Positions 54,164-64,000 of a stretch of 64,000 bases of DNA are shown piece after piece. A program made the position numbers and the translations under genes. Positions within the stretch are counted from its first letter, which is position 1. Each line of letters starts with the position of its first letter. The notes under the pieces are model-generated. The model saw nothing but the letters and a program-made list of their open reading frames with translations, made no database searches and was not told the origin of the DNA. Source of the DNA: Adineta ricciae (lineage: Eukaryota; Rotifera; Eurotatoria; Adinetida; Adinetidae); NCBI GenBank assembly GCA_905250025.1, contig CAJNOJ010000163.1:178051-242050 (forward strand), written 5' to 3'.

Positions 54164-55333
54164 AAAGTGTTGTTGTTTTTTATATTTGCCCATATAACAT
54201 TCATACCTCAGGTCTATTACCATCCGTTATCTATTTTATTTGGGAAAAGGGCGGAACTATATATATATTTCTTTGTACACCCGGTTTTTGTGCATGTCTA
54301 AAGACTACTCTGTCTAGATTTCTTTGCAGAGACTAAAAATCTAGAGAACAGTGTGATAAGTGATTGGGGGATCGTAGACTTGTTTCAACAGTCTCTAACT
54401 GATCATCTCCAACCCCCGTCGAATGTATCTGTCGCTTTTTTCTCTTTGCTAAATGTATTTACGTTTTCTTTGTTTCGTTCTTTCTTGCACTTTTGTACAT
54501 ATGAAACTATGATATATTTCTTCTTTATTCTTTAATAAAACCACACAAGCATATATTTATTCAGAGTGAAGGTGAATATGAAGATTTTTTTTACCAATGT
54601 GCTAAAAACAACTGCAACTATGAACAAATATAGATAATGAGAAGTTCATCTTTAGGTGCTAGATTCTTGACAAAAGATTCTCATCATTGTTAGTTGCTTT
54701 AATGAGTATCTTGAAGTTCTCGAATTTCTTCATTCTACTCCACATATGTAAAACGAACGTTCTCCGCGATTATTTGTAGACTTCGAGGTACTTGTCACGT
54801 ACCTGCGTTCTATTTTTTGTAGAAATGACGTCGTAGCTGGATATCATGAACTATTTGAGTTCATAACCGAGTGATATTACATACTGAAAAGCGTGTTCGT
54901 ACATTGTGAACTGAATTGAATTAGTCTTATGTCAACTGTGACATACACGCATCGTTTGTCGTGCATTTAATAATCGAATTGCCGAGTAGCTAAGAAAAGA
55001 CTATTATTCCGTCGTTATCATAGATGGTGTTGAGTCGATTTTCCGGCTGTCGACTCCTTTTTTTAACTTTAGCACGCAGTGTCTTTTCAACAAGTGACAT
55101 TGAAAGGCAAAAATATTTTTTCACGTGAATTGTCTGGCTTCGGTAGTGTGTTTGATGAGCATCACAGGAAATCAGAGTAATACATTGGAATTTTATTTCT
55201 ACGAAGAAGATATATTTTGTTTCTTTTTACAAAATGAATTAATATTTTATATTTATCTTCTCTTTTTTAAAATTTCTGTAAATCAATTCATTTTCTTGTG
55301 TTCACTTAGTTCAATGTTTTGTCAGTGTATCGT
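54164..55333. other. Convergent 3' region between BCAS3 and 7B2
   Basis: BCAS3 3' UTR with AATAAA at 54534-54539, then AT-rich sequence and the 7B2 3' UTR on the minus strand. No exon or RNA gene recognised. Confidence 0.4.
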
Positions 55334-56213
55334 TTAAGACGTCAGAGTAATCGGGGATTTTTTAGCAACATGAAGTCGTAGAGTTTGCCCTCGGTGGTAT
55401 GAGTTCCATTGTGGATGAGATTTAGTAGCATTTTCTCCATCTTGTTTGTTGTTTGCAGTCTGGAAAAGAAATTTCTGAAGGGGCTATATGAGAAGAAAAG
55501 TTTGTCATCATACTCGGCGAACACGTCGAGCACGTTTCAAAACACCTCCTGAAGCACTGTTAGGCGGAATTGTATACTATAGTAAGGAAAATATGAGATA
55601 TTTGAATAGGCAAATCGATTTTTTCATTTACCATGATATTGTTCAGAAAACACTCATCGTGATCATTGTCACATTGGCAATTTTGTTCAGTTTGATATGA
55701 TCGACTGTATTCAGCAGTGAACTTCGTCATTGGTGAGGCGTCACAATCATCAGCTGCAAAGAATTGTATCTATCAACACAATAATAATATCTAAACTCAA
55801 TTTACCTTCGAATCCTAACGGGCATGGATTTGGTGGATGACAGTAGGCTGGTAATTCTTCGTCGGTTTTCACTTCTGGGCGATTTGGTATTTGCCCATTA
55901 GGACTTAGATGTTGTCGACCCTCACCTGCTCCGCCTGATTGTCATAAAACATATCAGATAAACTTCGGTCTGTCACTTCAATGTACACTTTACCTGACAC
56001 ATATTTGTACCCTGTTATTAAGGGGCTATGTATTTCTTGTTCTTCATCACGTGTCAATGCGCTTAAATATTGATCCGAATCATCATCAAATGCCGTGGCA
56101 ACATTCGGTGCTGGTTCTCCGTAGTCAATCCAATCTGCTCCTTCGCTACTTGAACTCATCATAAGAATTAATACAGCCGTTGTTAATGTTGAGATACCAT
56201 ACCACACGATCAT
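55334..56213 (-). CDS. SCG5: Neuroendocrine protein 7B2 (secretogranin V), PC2 chaperone
   Basis: Secreted chaperone that helps proprotein convertase 2 mature and inhibits it through a C-terminal peptide. ATG 56213 opens a leader (MIVWYGISTLTTAVLILMMSSSSEG). The body has ITGYKYVSG, then across an intron GAGEGRQHLSPNGQ, PEVKTDEELPAYCHPPNPCPLGFE (the conserved PPNPCP-x-G core), DDCDASPMTKFTAEYSRSY, and a QNCQCDNDHDEC Cys cluster as in invertebrate forms. Two further small introns, in phase 0 (donor GTAAAT after NNIM; donor GTATGA after VRR), give KRARRVRR, a furin-type site, then a CT peptide containing NSYHRGQTLRLHVAKKSP and ending at TAA 55334. The VAKKS motif is the conserved inhibitory core. 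Without these introns the protein would stop before the CT peptide; the motif match is the reason I chose them. Confidence 0.88.
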
Positions 56214-57249
56214 TTTTGTTTTCTTTTTGTGTGTGACGTTTTCCCCAACGGTGTAACGACTGAGATGAAAAACAAGGAAGTTAGTCTAGAAGAGAAAAAT
56301 AGGAATCTTTTCTCTTTTCTTCTTTCTTTTTTTCTCGTCGTGTTTTGCTCGTTGTTTCTACGAGTTATTCAAGTCCTTTCGATATAGACGAGCGGAAAGA
56401 AGCATTAGTTTTTTGTCGATTCTGTCCCAAGAATGAATGTGTTCATGGTAGAAAATGAGAAAAGCAACGATGAAAAATCTATTTGAAGAAGTCAGCAACG
56501 ACGAATGAGGATAGATGATACAGAATAATGAAAGAAGCTCGACTAGGCATGAAAGAAGAAAATATTCTGCACAGAAAATGAAATAGCAGAAGTATATGAA
56601 TAAAAAAACTATACGACTAATGGAATTATTGATTTTTATGTCGTTAATATTTAAAAGTAAAAGACCTCAGAGCACCGAATAGATGCAAAACAATGATAAA
56701 GCCATAGACATGACTTCTTTCCAACATAGTGGACAACGAATATAAATGTAAAGATGCTCAAAACTACAATCGATTACGAAGAGAATGTCCAAATGACTTA
56801 GCTGAGTTCGAGTGAAATAGTTGACATGGCAGTAGTCATCTTACAATAGAAAGATTATTTCGTTTGTGTGAATGTTTTGCAAAATAAGAGATTTGATTCA
56901 TTCATCTTCGACTGATATATTTCGTTCAATTATATTTCATTTTTGATGACTTCTGTTCATTGAATGTCATACAAACTGCGTTTCATTTATCACTCATACA
57001 TAGACAAACATACATATACATACACATACACAAAAAAAGTTAACAAAGAACACAAAAAAGTATAAGTTTCTTATTGGTCATGCATACAATTCCCAGAAAA
57101 GTCAATGATTTTTGTACAATATCATTTCAGTGTGACTAATTAGATGACATATGTCCGTAGTATTTGATCCGTCTAACTTTGAAAAGAATACATCATTGTC
57201 AGAGGAGAGAAATCAAAATAAAACTTGTCTTGTATCAGATACGAATTGG
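56214..57249. other. Spacer between 7B2 and the RRM protein gene
   Basis: The 7B2 promoter should lie next to 56214 and the 3' UTR of the RRM gene near 57249, both on the minus strand. The rest is AT-rich. No exon seen. Confidence 0.4.
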
Positions 57250-58674
57250 TTATCGACGCGATCGGGATGAACTTGACGACGGTGGCGGTGATCTTTTTGA
57301 AGGGCGACGAGACGATGAAGATCGTGACGGTGATCCATAACGACCAGATCCATTACGCGACGATGACGATGGTGGTGGCGAAGCAGCATAGCGACTAATG
57401 CAAGAGTATTAGATAGACGAAGGACGAAAGATTTCAGGTTTCATGTGCATATGCAATATTCTCTCCCTCTCGGTCATGTGTGTATCAATAAATGCAACTC
57501 TCGTAAAAGATTCCGTAGGACGACGAAGTTTTCCAAATAGTCATGAATGAACCGATTGGTTTAGCTCTTCTTTCTAGTTTTGTTACTTACCTTCGTGGCG
57601 GCCCCATTGAACTCGGTCCAGGTGGATATCCAGCGTAGGCATCATAAGCAGACCTGAAACGGATTACGACCAATGGGTATGTTCGAACGAACGGACAGAT
57701 ATTTCACAAAGATAGGAGGAGAGGGAGAGGAAGATGTAAACAAAAGGCCGACGAATTTTTGACATAGAACTTTTTCTGTGTTTTTCTTTCAATATGCACG
57801 GATAGCGACATACCGCATTGGAGGTCCACGTCCATAATGATCAGGCATAGGTATTGGCGGCGCTCGTTGATGATAGTAACCTTCGCGACCATACGGATCC
57901 CCACTGCTACTTCGCATACTGTACGGATCACCAGAGCGACTGTACAAATCAGGATAGTTTATAGGCGGTGGAGGCATACGTTGACGATCATAAGGTGAAT
58001 CATACGGACGAGATCGGGCATCCATGTAACTGTTACGCATACTCGGGTACGATCGGTCGGGACCACCGCCACCTGAATAACCACCATTTCGACTAGATGA
58101 CATCGACGGATAATCACGATTGCTGGAAAATCCAATATGAGATGTTTTATTGAATCCTGTCTTAACAAAAATAAAACTAACCGTGAAGATCGCATTGATC
58201 CCGATTCATATCGCGGAGATTCTGCTCGACGGCTAAAATTAATTCAAAGAAAAGCAAAACAAATATTAACATTCTGACATCTCTAGCAAACTCTTCGTTA
58301 GATCTTACGATGAACGACCAGCATTTCGAAGTTGTGTCGTTGATATCTAGTTTGAAAATTTTAATTAAACTGTACAGAAAAGCCGTTCATTGAATCATAA
58401 CATACTTCGACTCTAATACGACTGCCTTTCAAATTAAAATCGTTTAAAGCTGCTATAGATGCTTTCGCTTTACTGGCATCTTCCATATGCTAGAAAAATA
58501 ACAATCCAAATTCCATTTCTGACACATCCCACTCATCAAGAAAGAACTTACAACAAATGCATAGTCTTTGACAATGTCGCATTCGAGAACTTTACCGTAC
58601 TTTTCAAATAGTTCTTTCAATTCAGTTGAACTAACGGATGGAGAAACATTTCCAATATAAAGTTTCGTCGGCAT
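57250..58674 (-). CDS. RBM4/Lark-like RNA-binding protein with one RRM and an SR/Pro-rich tail
   Basis: Probably a splicing or translation regulator. ATG 58674 gives [41 protein letters not shown], a RRM with RNP2 (LYIGNV) and RNP1 (KDYAFVHM, completed across an intron), then [26 protein letters not shown]. The [13 protein letters not shown] stretch is typical of RBM4, Lark and RBM14. After the RRM come short exons rich in Arg, Ser, Tyr, Gly and Pro ([35 protein letters not shown]) and a C-terminal SR-type tail ending SSSSRSRR before TAA at 57250. I see only one RRM and no CCHC zinc knuckle, unlike Lark/RBM4. Six or seven exons, mostly short introns. Exact orthology is unclear. Confidence 0.8.
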
Positions 58675-61600
58675 TGTGGAAATAACAAAAGAAAAGACAA
58701 TAAAAATATATAGTGATGTCCAATCTACAATAGAGAATGGCTCGTCCTCACTGACATGAGCAGATGTCTTCGAAATTATAGAAACAAAACTTTCAGCCAA
58801 TCATTTTTCAATACTTTTGTTCACTCGCCCATCTAATGCGAAACAATGTCTCCAAAATGACGTGATTCTATTCAAATCAATTATTCTTCTATAAATCGGT
58901 ATCTTCCTTCTTTATTTCATGAACTAAATGTAGAAAAGTTTAAAACTAAACAAATATTCATGGGCTTCTCGCATATAGATGGCGCTAGTGTTCAATACAA
59001 TGCATATGCCACCGATTAGAGCTGCAAAGTCGGTAATTAGCTGTATTTTTCCTTGTTGACATCTTACGAAAGTTCGATTATGCAATCCGAAGCACATCTC
59101 TAGAAGATTTCAACGATCAATTAAATCCGATTGACTTGTCAAACATATGTTCATCATTTTCCTGATGGTAAAAATATGCTAATCGACCACTTGATATTGT
59201 TCGACATAAAATGCAATAAGTTGAAGTGGTGATAGAAACAAATTCTGCATAATCTATCTCAAACCACTAAGCAATATACACCACATCGTCTAATCAGCCA
59301 CGAGAATTCAATCGAGCATTCTCAAGTTCTATAAATATCCTATGCAACCTTTGAAAATCATTTCTTTGATGAAATTGAGGTAATAGGAAGAACTTGTGTC
59401 GAAACGTTGTTTTTTTTTTCCTAGACGGAATCGATGTATCGAGTTGCGTTTGCGGCAAAGGAAATTACAGTTGATGTGGATGGTTATTCCAGCATGAACT
59501 AATATCAGTGAGTAATGAAACAAGTCGTCCTTGAAAATATTGAGTCATTATTTGAGTATTAATAGAGAAGTCTTTATTTGCCGAAGTAAATATTGGCTTC
59601 AATAATAAATTGAATCAAAGTAGAAGAAAATAATCTTTTTCTTCGGTTCAGTTTTGCACGTGGAGCATTTTCTTTTGATTATATAATCAAATAATCATTA
59701 ATGAAAATCAGAAACACGAAGAACATTTCTCAGATGCATGTCTCGATCGGATTGGAAAATAATTAGATGTCGGTTAGGAAGTAAAACTAAGCAAACTTGT
59801 TCTCTCTCATGTGTATGAAGATTAGATTGTTACAATATAAACGGAGAGAGAAAACTAAGGCGATGTTGGTTGTTTTCTAATCGTGATTTACGATTGAAAA
59901 TGTCGGAAATAGAAGGATTTCTTCGTGTAATCTTAGGAGAATTCTTTCCACGGAAGATTTTCGCAAAATATTTTATTCAATGTCACCGTTGAAAAGATCT
60001 CATTTCATTATTCTCCTTCACAAAAGAAAATCATCTTTCATCACATACGATTTCATTTCTCAATCATCATACTTAATTTACACAAAATACACTCGATGTG
60101 TCATCGGCCATCCTCATCTTAGTCTTTCGCTAAACTCGACTTATTGTACTTGGAAGACTATCATAAATTGTCGATGTAGATTTGCTGTGCTTGTCTTGAG
60201 GAAAGAATGCGTAGTAATCTCAATTGAGACGGACTTATTGCAGATTAATTGTCTTGTCGACGAGCATTTGCCTGAGATTATGTCGATGATTTTTCGACAG
60301 CAGCGAAGAAAAACAAAGTTAGTTGAATGTGTTCATTAGACTAGGAAAATTTATTTCCGTTCGGACGAATGATTTCTTTTTCTTTTTTCTTCTTCCGTCT
60401 TCAAGAAACGGTGACACATTTCCTGGGTATTTTTTCAATAGATTCATAACAAGAAGAAGCAAATCAGCTGGTTTCTTTTTGCATTCAATCACAGCGATTT
60501 AATTGACTAGAAATGAACTTTTTCATTACGGGACAACATATGAAAAAAAAAACTAATCTTTGACTTCGACTCTCTGGAGATTAATCCTCATGTATTTCAA
60601 TTTCTATGGCTGCACAGACATAAATGGTCAAGTATGACTTCGCAAATCCGTTAACTTACATTTCTTGATTGAATTTCACATTGATAGCTGACTTTTCATT
60701 TTCAGGGAAAACAATCAGCTGACAAAGCAGCTCGATTTCGCCAGATCATACATTAACCAATCGACTAACATTTGATTCACTTGATTGAATCTGACAAGAG
60801 CAGCAAAAAACGAGTCCGCAGCAACAGAACATCAAAGAACTACGGTTTTCTTTTCGGCTAATTTTATTGATTAAATACACTGATTTACTTGATGTTGTTA
60901 TTATCCATTCTAGGGGAAAAAAACTTTTCAATTATCTAATTGTAGATGTGTTCGGTTTTGAACTCTTCCAGCCCATTCAATCGCTTATCATTCAGTAAGT
61001 TCATCTAAGTACATATTGACATCGCACTTGAGCGAATGATCTTTCTCCAGCGCGTTTTCCTGTTTATACAAGACGAACGATCGAAGGAAAGCGAGAAACA
61101 TATACACACACAATAATGATCAGAAAGCATGCTAGACAGTAGTAGCAAACAAGCTAAAAAGACGTTTTTCATTCCACTTTTTTTTTCTTAGTCCTTTTTT
61201 TATTTGCGCGCGCATTCCATTCCGTTCTTTTTATGTCTCAGATGAATTATGGATTGAACGCAAGAGGAAATGTTCTCTGCACACTATAGATGGCAAGAGC
61301 ACAGGAAAAAAACCGAGAAAGAAAATGGTCGATGGATAGAAGAAGGAGAAGTTTTTTTTTTCGCCACAACAGTAGAAAAGTGGAAACAAAACGGCGACAT
61401 CGCAGAGAGGAAAAAGAGAGCGGCACGTCATTTCATCTACTTCTTTTGCTTGTTTCAGCAGCACACAATATCGTGGCATGGTCATGAACATAGAACAGCA
61501 GGCAACCACTGCTCCTACAACCACAACTAACAATCTACTGGTAAAAAAATATTATGATTAAGAATTTTTCTCTTATCATAGATGTCATTGTTTTATTATT

Positions 61601-64000
61601 TATCGAATTAATGTCATTACATCGTAGAAAAGCCGATCTGATCAATCCGAATAGTATTGACATGATTAGACTAGTTGAATAATCTTCGTTATTGAAAACG
61701 AAACGTGAATAACTGAGTGATTCACCTTGAAATTGATCGAAGTAGTCTGTTTTCGTATTTATATCACTGCAAATCATAATATTTAACTTAAGATTTCAGC
61801 AAAGTTTTCAATTGAAAACCGATATTTGCGACAAACCTATTCAAACAGATGATTGTACATAGAAGAGCGTTTTTTGGCTACAATAATAACTTGCAACCAT
61901 TCCGACGAATGATTTTTCTCTTTTCGTCGCCAATCGTACTCATTGTAGGCATAGGTTTGGATGACTTCGACTATGTTTGAAAGCAGGAAAAAGAAGAGAG
62001 AGTGAGAGAAAGCTTTTTAACATAAACCTGAATAATTACAAGTTATGATCGATACGTCTAATACAATGAATTGACGAACATAAAAGAATACGATTGATAT
62101 ATTTGCCTGAGGTTATCGATGATTTTTCTTTTGTAACTACAAGAAGAAATCAAAGTTTCGATCGATTAGTTTGAGTTTGATTTAACAGATGTTATGTATA
62201 TTTAATCCTGCTAATAGAATTTTCATTTTAGTATGAATAATTCAGTTGTAAGTTGATCACTGAGAAGAAAATCTTGTTTTGATTGAATGAAAACCAGACC
62301 TGCATTCCATCAAACGTCGGTGATCGATTCTGACGATGTCATTTCTGACATTTTTCTTCCTTTTCATGCAATTAAATTAAGCTTGAATAATAGAATTAGA
62401 AGAAAAAAAATCAAAATTCAACGAGAAATGCGTTTCATTTGAAAAGAAAAACGAGCTGTCTTCTCGCTTGTAAATTAGGTATTCAAAGATGCATTACATA
62501 TGATTTGACAATTGTCAATATGTGAACAGAGAAACTGAATTGTTTCGAATTGCATTTGAATTCATAGACATATCTCTTTTTTGTAATGTTGTACATAGAC
62601 GAGATCTTATTTGATTGATTGATGATAGTCCTTCGTGTGAGATAATTGTATATGGATGTGGGTTTGTCCAATTAAGTATTTGTTTCTTAGTATATGTTGT
62701 CGTAGAGAGGGAGAGAAAAAACCACAATTACCCTTTTTTTTCTTAGATCAATCAGTTTTCTTCTCCTTCAGCTTTCATTCTTTCTTTCTTCGCGTTTTTT
62801 TGCTGATGTCGATATATTGTTCTGTGACATGATCCACTCGGCATGTGAGTAGACTCGTATGTATTGCCTTGTGTATCATATTCTGCTGTTCGCTACATCA
62901 TCTGTACTATATTGAGAAGGATTATTATCAAGAAAAAAAGACGTACACTCGCTTCGTTTTGCTACAGGGAAGAATAGAAGAGAAGGAGAGAATATTGGCA
63001 AACGAGACTCATCGTAGTAAATAATATTGACAGAGAGAAAGGAGAGAAAGAACGATTGCAGCTCAATACATATGCCAGCCGATTTCTCTCTCTTTCTTTC
63101 TCTCTGTCTCCCTTTTCGCTTTTACCTTCATTTAGTATATAGAAAAGAACTAAATTGTCCGTATTAATGAAATGTGCGTACTCAACATAGTCGATTATTT
63201 TTGCTGTATTTGAATCTTATCATTGACGTTTGTCCTACTTGCTTGGCGAAATGACCCATTCAACACCAAGCTCATCAACAGTAAGTAATCAGAGCTAATT
63301 TAATACACGCAGAGATGCGTTTACATCCATCCACAGATGTTTCTGAATGTATGTGTGTTTTTCTCTCCTGACTTCGTATTTATTCCTCGATTCCTTTTTT
63401 TTTGTGTATTATTTAAAAACGTATTAGGACTGTAATTGATCCTGTCCTGAGGAGGACAAGAGACTATTCTTGTTTTACTTGTTGTTTGGTCTGATTCGCG
63501 AAAGAAGTAATGATCGTTCGATCAATAGACGAGTTTTCCCTGACTAATGAAATGGAAGGAAAAAGAGAAAGAGAAGTTTTAATAAAATTATCTGGGTTAT
63601 TGCTTGTTAGAGCAAATTCTTTCTCTCCGCATCATCGTACAATATAGTGACACAATTCTGTCTACGCTGTTGTTGCTTTTTCTTCTTTACTCGTACCGAG
63701 ATTCTGTTCGTTGTCGCCGGAACATAGTTCGTTCAGTTAGGAATGAACAATTCGGTAATCCGAAAAGGAAATTCGAAGGCATAAGAAATAGAAGAAAAAA
63801 AAAGAGAGAGAAAGCGGAGGGGAAAAAGAAGAAGACGACGACGAAGAATCGGTCTTTCCGACTAGCCTCTACGCATCTCTTACCAACAGATGATGACGGC
63901 TGATTATTAACAATATTTCTTTTGACGCTAAGCAGCTTTCTAGTCAATGCCTATAAGACTGGAATGATAGAGAAGAAATACTTGTTTTTCATCAAGTAGT
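58675..64000. other. Gene-poor right end, no supported gene
   Basis: About 5.3 kb without a recognisable exon, tRNA or repeat family. It contains pyrimidine-rich tracts (near 63080-63120), purine-rich low-complexity runs (near 61300-61420 and 63790-63840) and many short open frames with Phe/Leu/Ser- or Lys/Arg-rich translations. It may be promoter or intron sequence of a gene beyond the window. Confidence 0.45.

Noticed and set aside
55342..55700. Open frames on both strands over the 7B2 3' exons
   Set aside because: They are shadows of the two short C-terminal exons and introns of 7B2. The frame carrying KRARRVRR and VAKKS is the one supported by homology.
59980..60339. 119-codon plus-strand frame in the right-hand gene-poor region
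   Set aside because: No family, domain, splice or poly(A) support, and its Ser/Ile/Leu-rich composition is typical of chance frames in AT-rich DNA.
61231..61533. Overlapping frames on both strands near 61.2-61.5 kb
   Set aside because: Both strands are open because of purine-rich low-complexity sequence, and neither shows a recognisable protein.

Overview
This window is nuclear DNA of a small invertebrate, most likely a bdelloid rotifer. The DNA is AT-rich. Most genes are cut by many introns of about 50-65 bases with GT..AG ends. The gene set is plainly animal: a LAR-type receptor phosphatase, 7B2, a neuropeptide GPCR, BCAS3, REV3 and an SLC4 transporter. One intronless transporter of fungal type and one possibly bacterial-type secreted protein also occur, a mixture known for bdelloids. 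The rotifer assignment is an inference; nothing in the window names the species. Gene calls come from translating exons by eye and recognising families, so exon edges are approximate unless a splice phase is given.

Layout. 0.7-6.1 kb (+): SLC4 bicarbonate/anion transporter with two candidate alternative last exons. 8.2-9.8 kb (+): neuropeptide Y/F-like GPCR. 11.1-11.4 kb (+): small orphan protein. 12.2-30.8 kb (-): one large gene for a LAR-family receptor tyrosine phosphatase (3 Ig, 8 FN3, transmembrane segment, two PTP domains). One of its introns carries, on the opposite strand, a gene or relic with a NUDT9-homology domain (19.2-20.9 kb). 30.8-34.9 kb: gene-poor. 34.9-35.6 kb (-): secreted DUF3293-like protein. 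36.1-37.9 kb (-): mitotic cyclin. 38.27-38.40 kb (+): ribosomal protein eL41 (25 residues). 38.6-44.0 kb (+): DNA polymerase zeta catalytic subunit REV3. 44.1-45.6 kb (-): intronless DHA2-type MFS transporter. 46.0-48.2 kb (-): phosphoacetylglucosamine mutase. 48.3-49.1 kb (-): FAHD1-type acylpyruvase. 49.3-50.6 kb (+): metaxin. 51.1-54.2 kb (+): BCAS3. 55.3-56.2 kb (-): neuroendocrine protein 7B2. 57.3-58.7 kb (-): RBM4/Lark-like RNA-binding protein. 58.7-64 kb: no gene I can support.

The genes do not form one pathway. From about 36 to 59 kb the window is a dense run of housekeeping genes: cell cycle, ribosome, translesion synthesis, UDP-GlcNAc synthesis, mitochondrial acylpyruvate hydrolysis, mitochondrial import, autophagy and RNA processing. 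Two close head-to-head pairs, cyclin/eL41 and FAHD1/metaxin, may share promoters. The left half holds signalling and membrane genes in a looser, repeat-rich setting full of polypurine/polypyrimidine tracts. The least ordinary items are the antisense NUDT9-homology gene lacking its Nudix box, the fungal-like MFS gene, the DUF3293-like secreted protein, the alternative SLC4 C-terminus with a PDZ-ligand ending, and a (GA)n microsatellite that doubles as the polypyrimidine tract of a phosphatase splice site.
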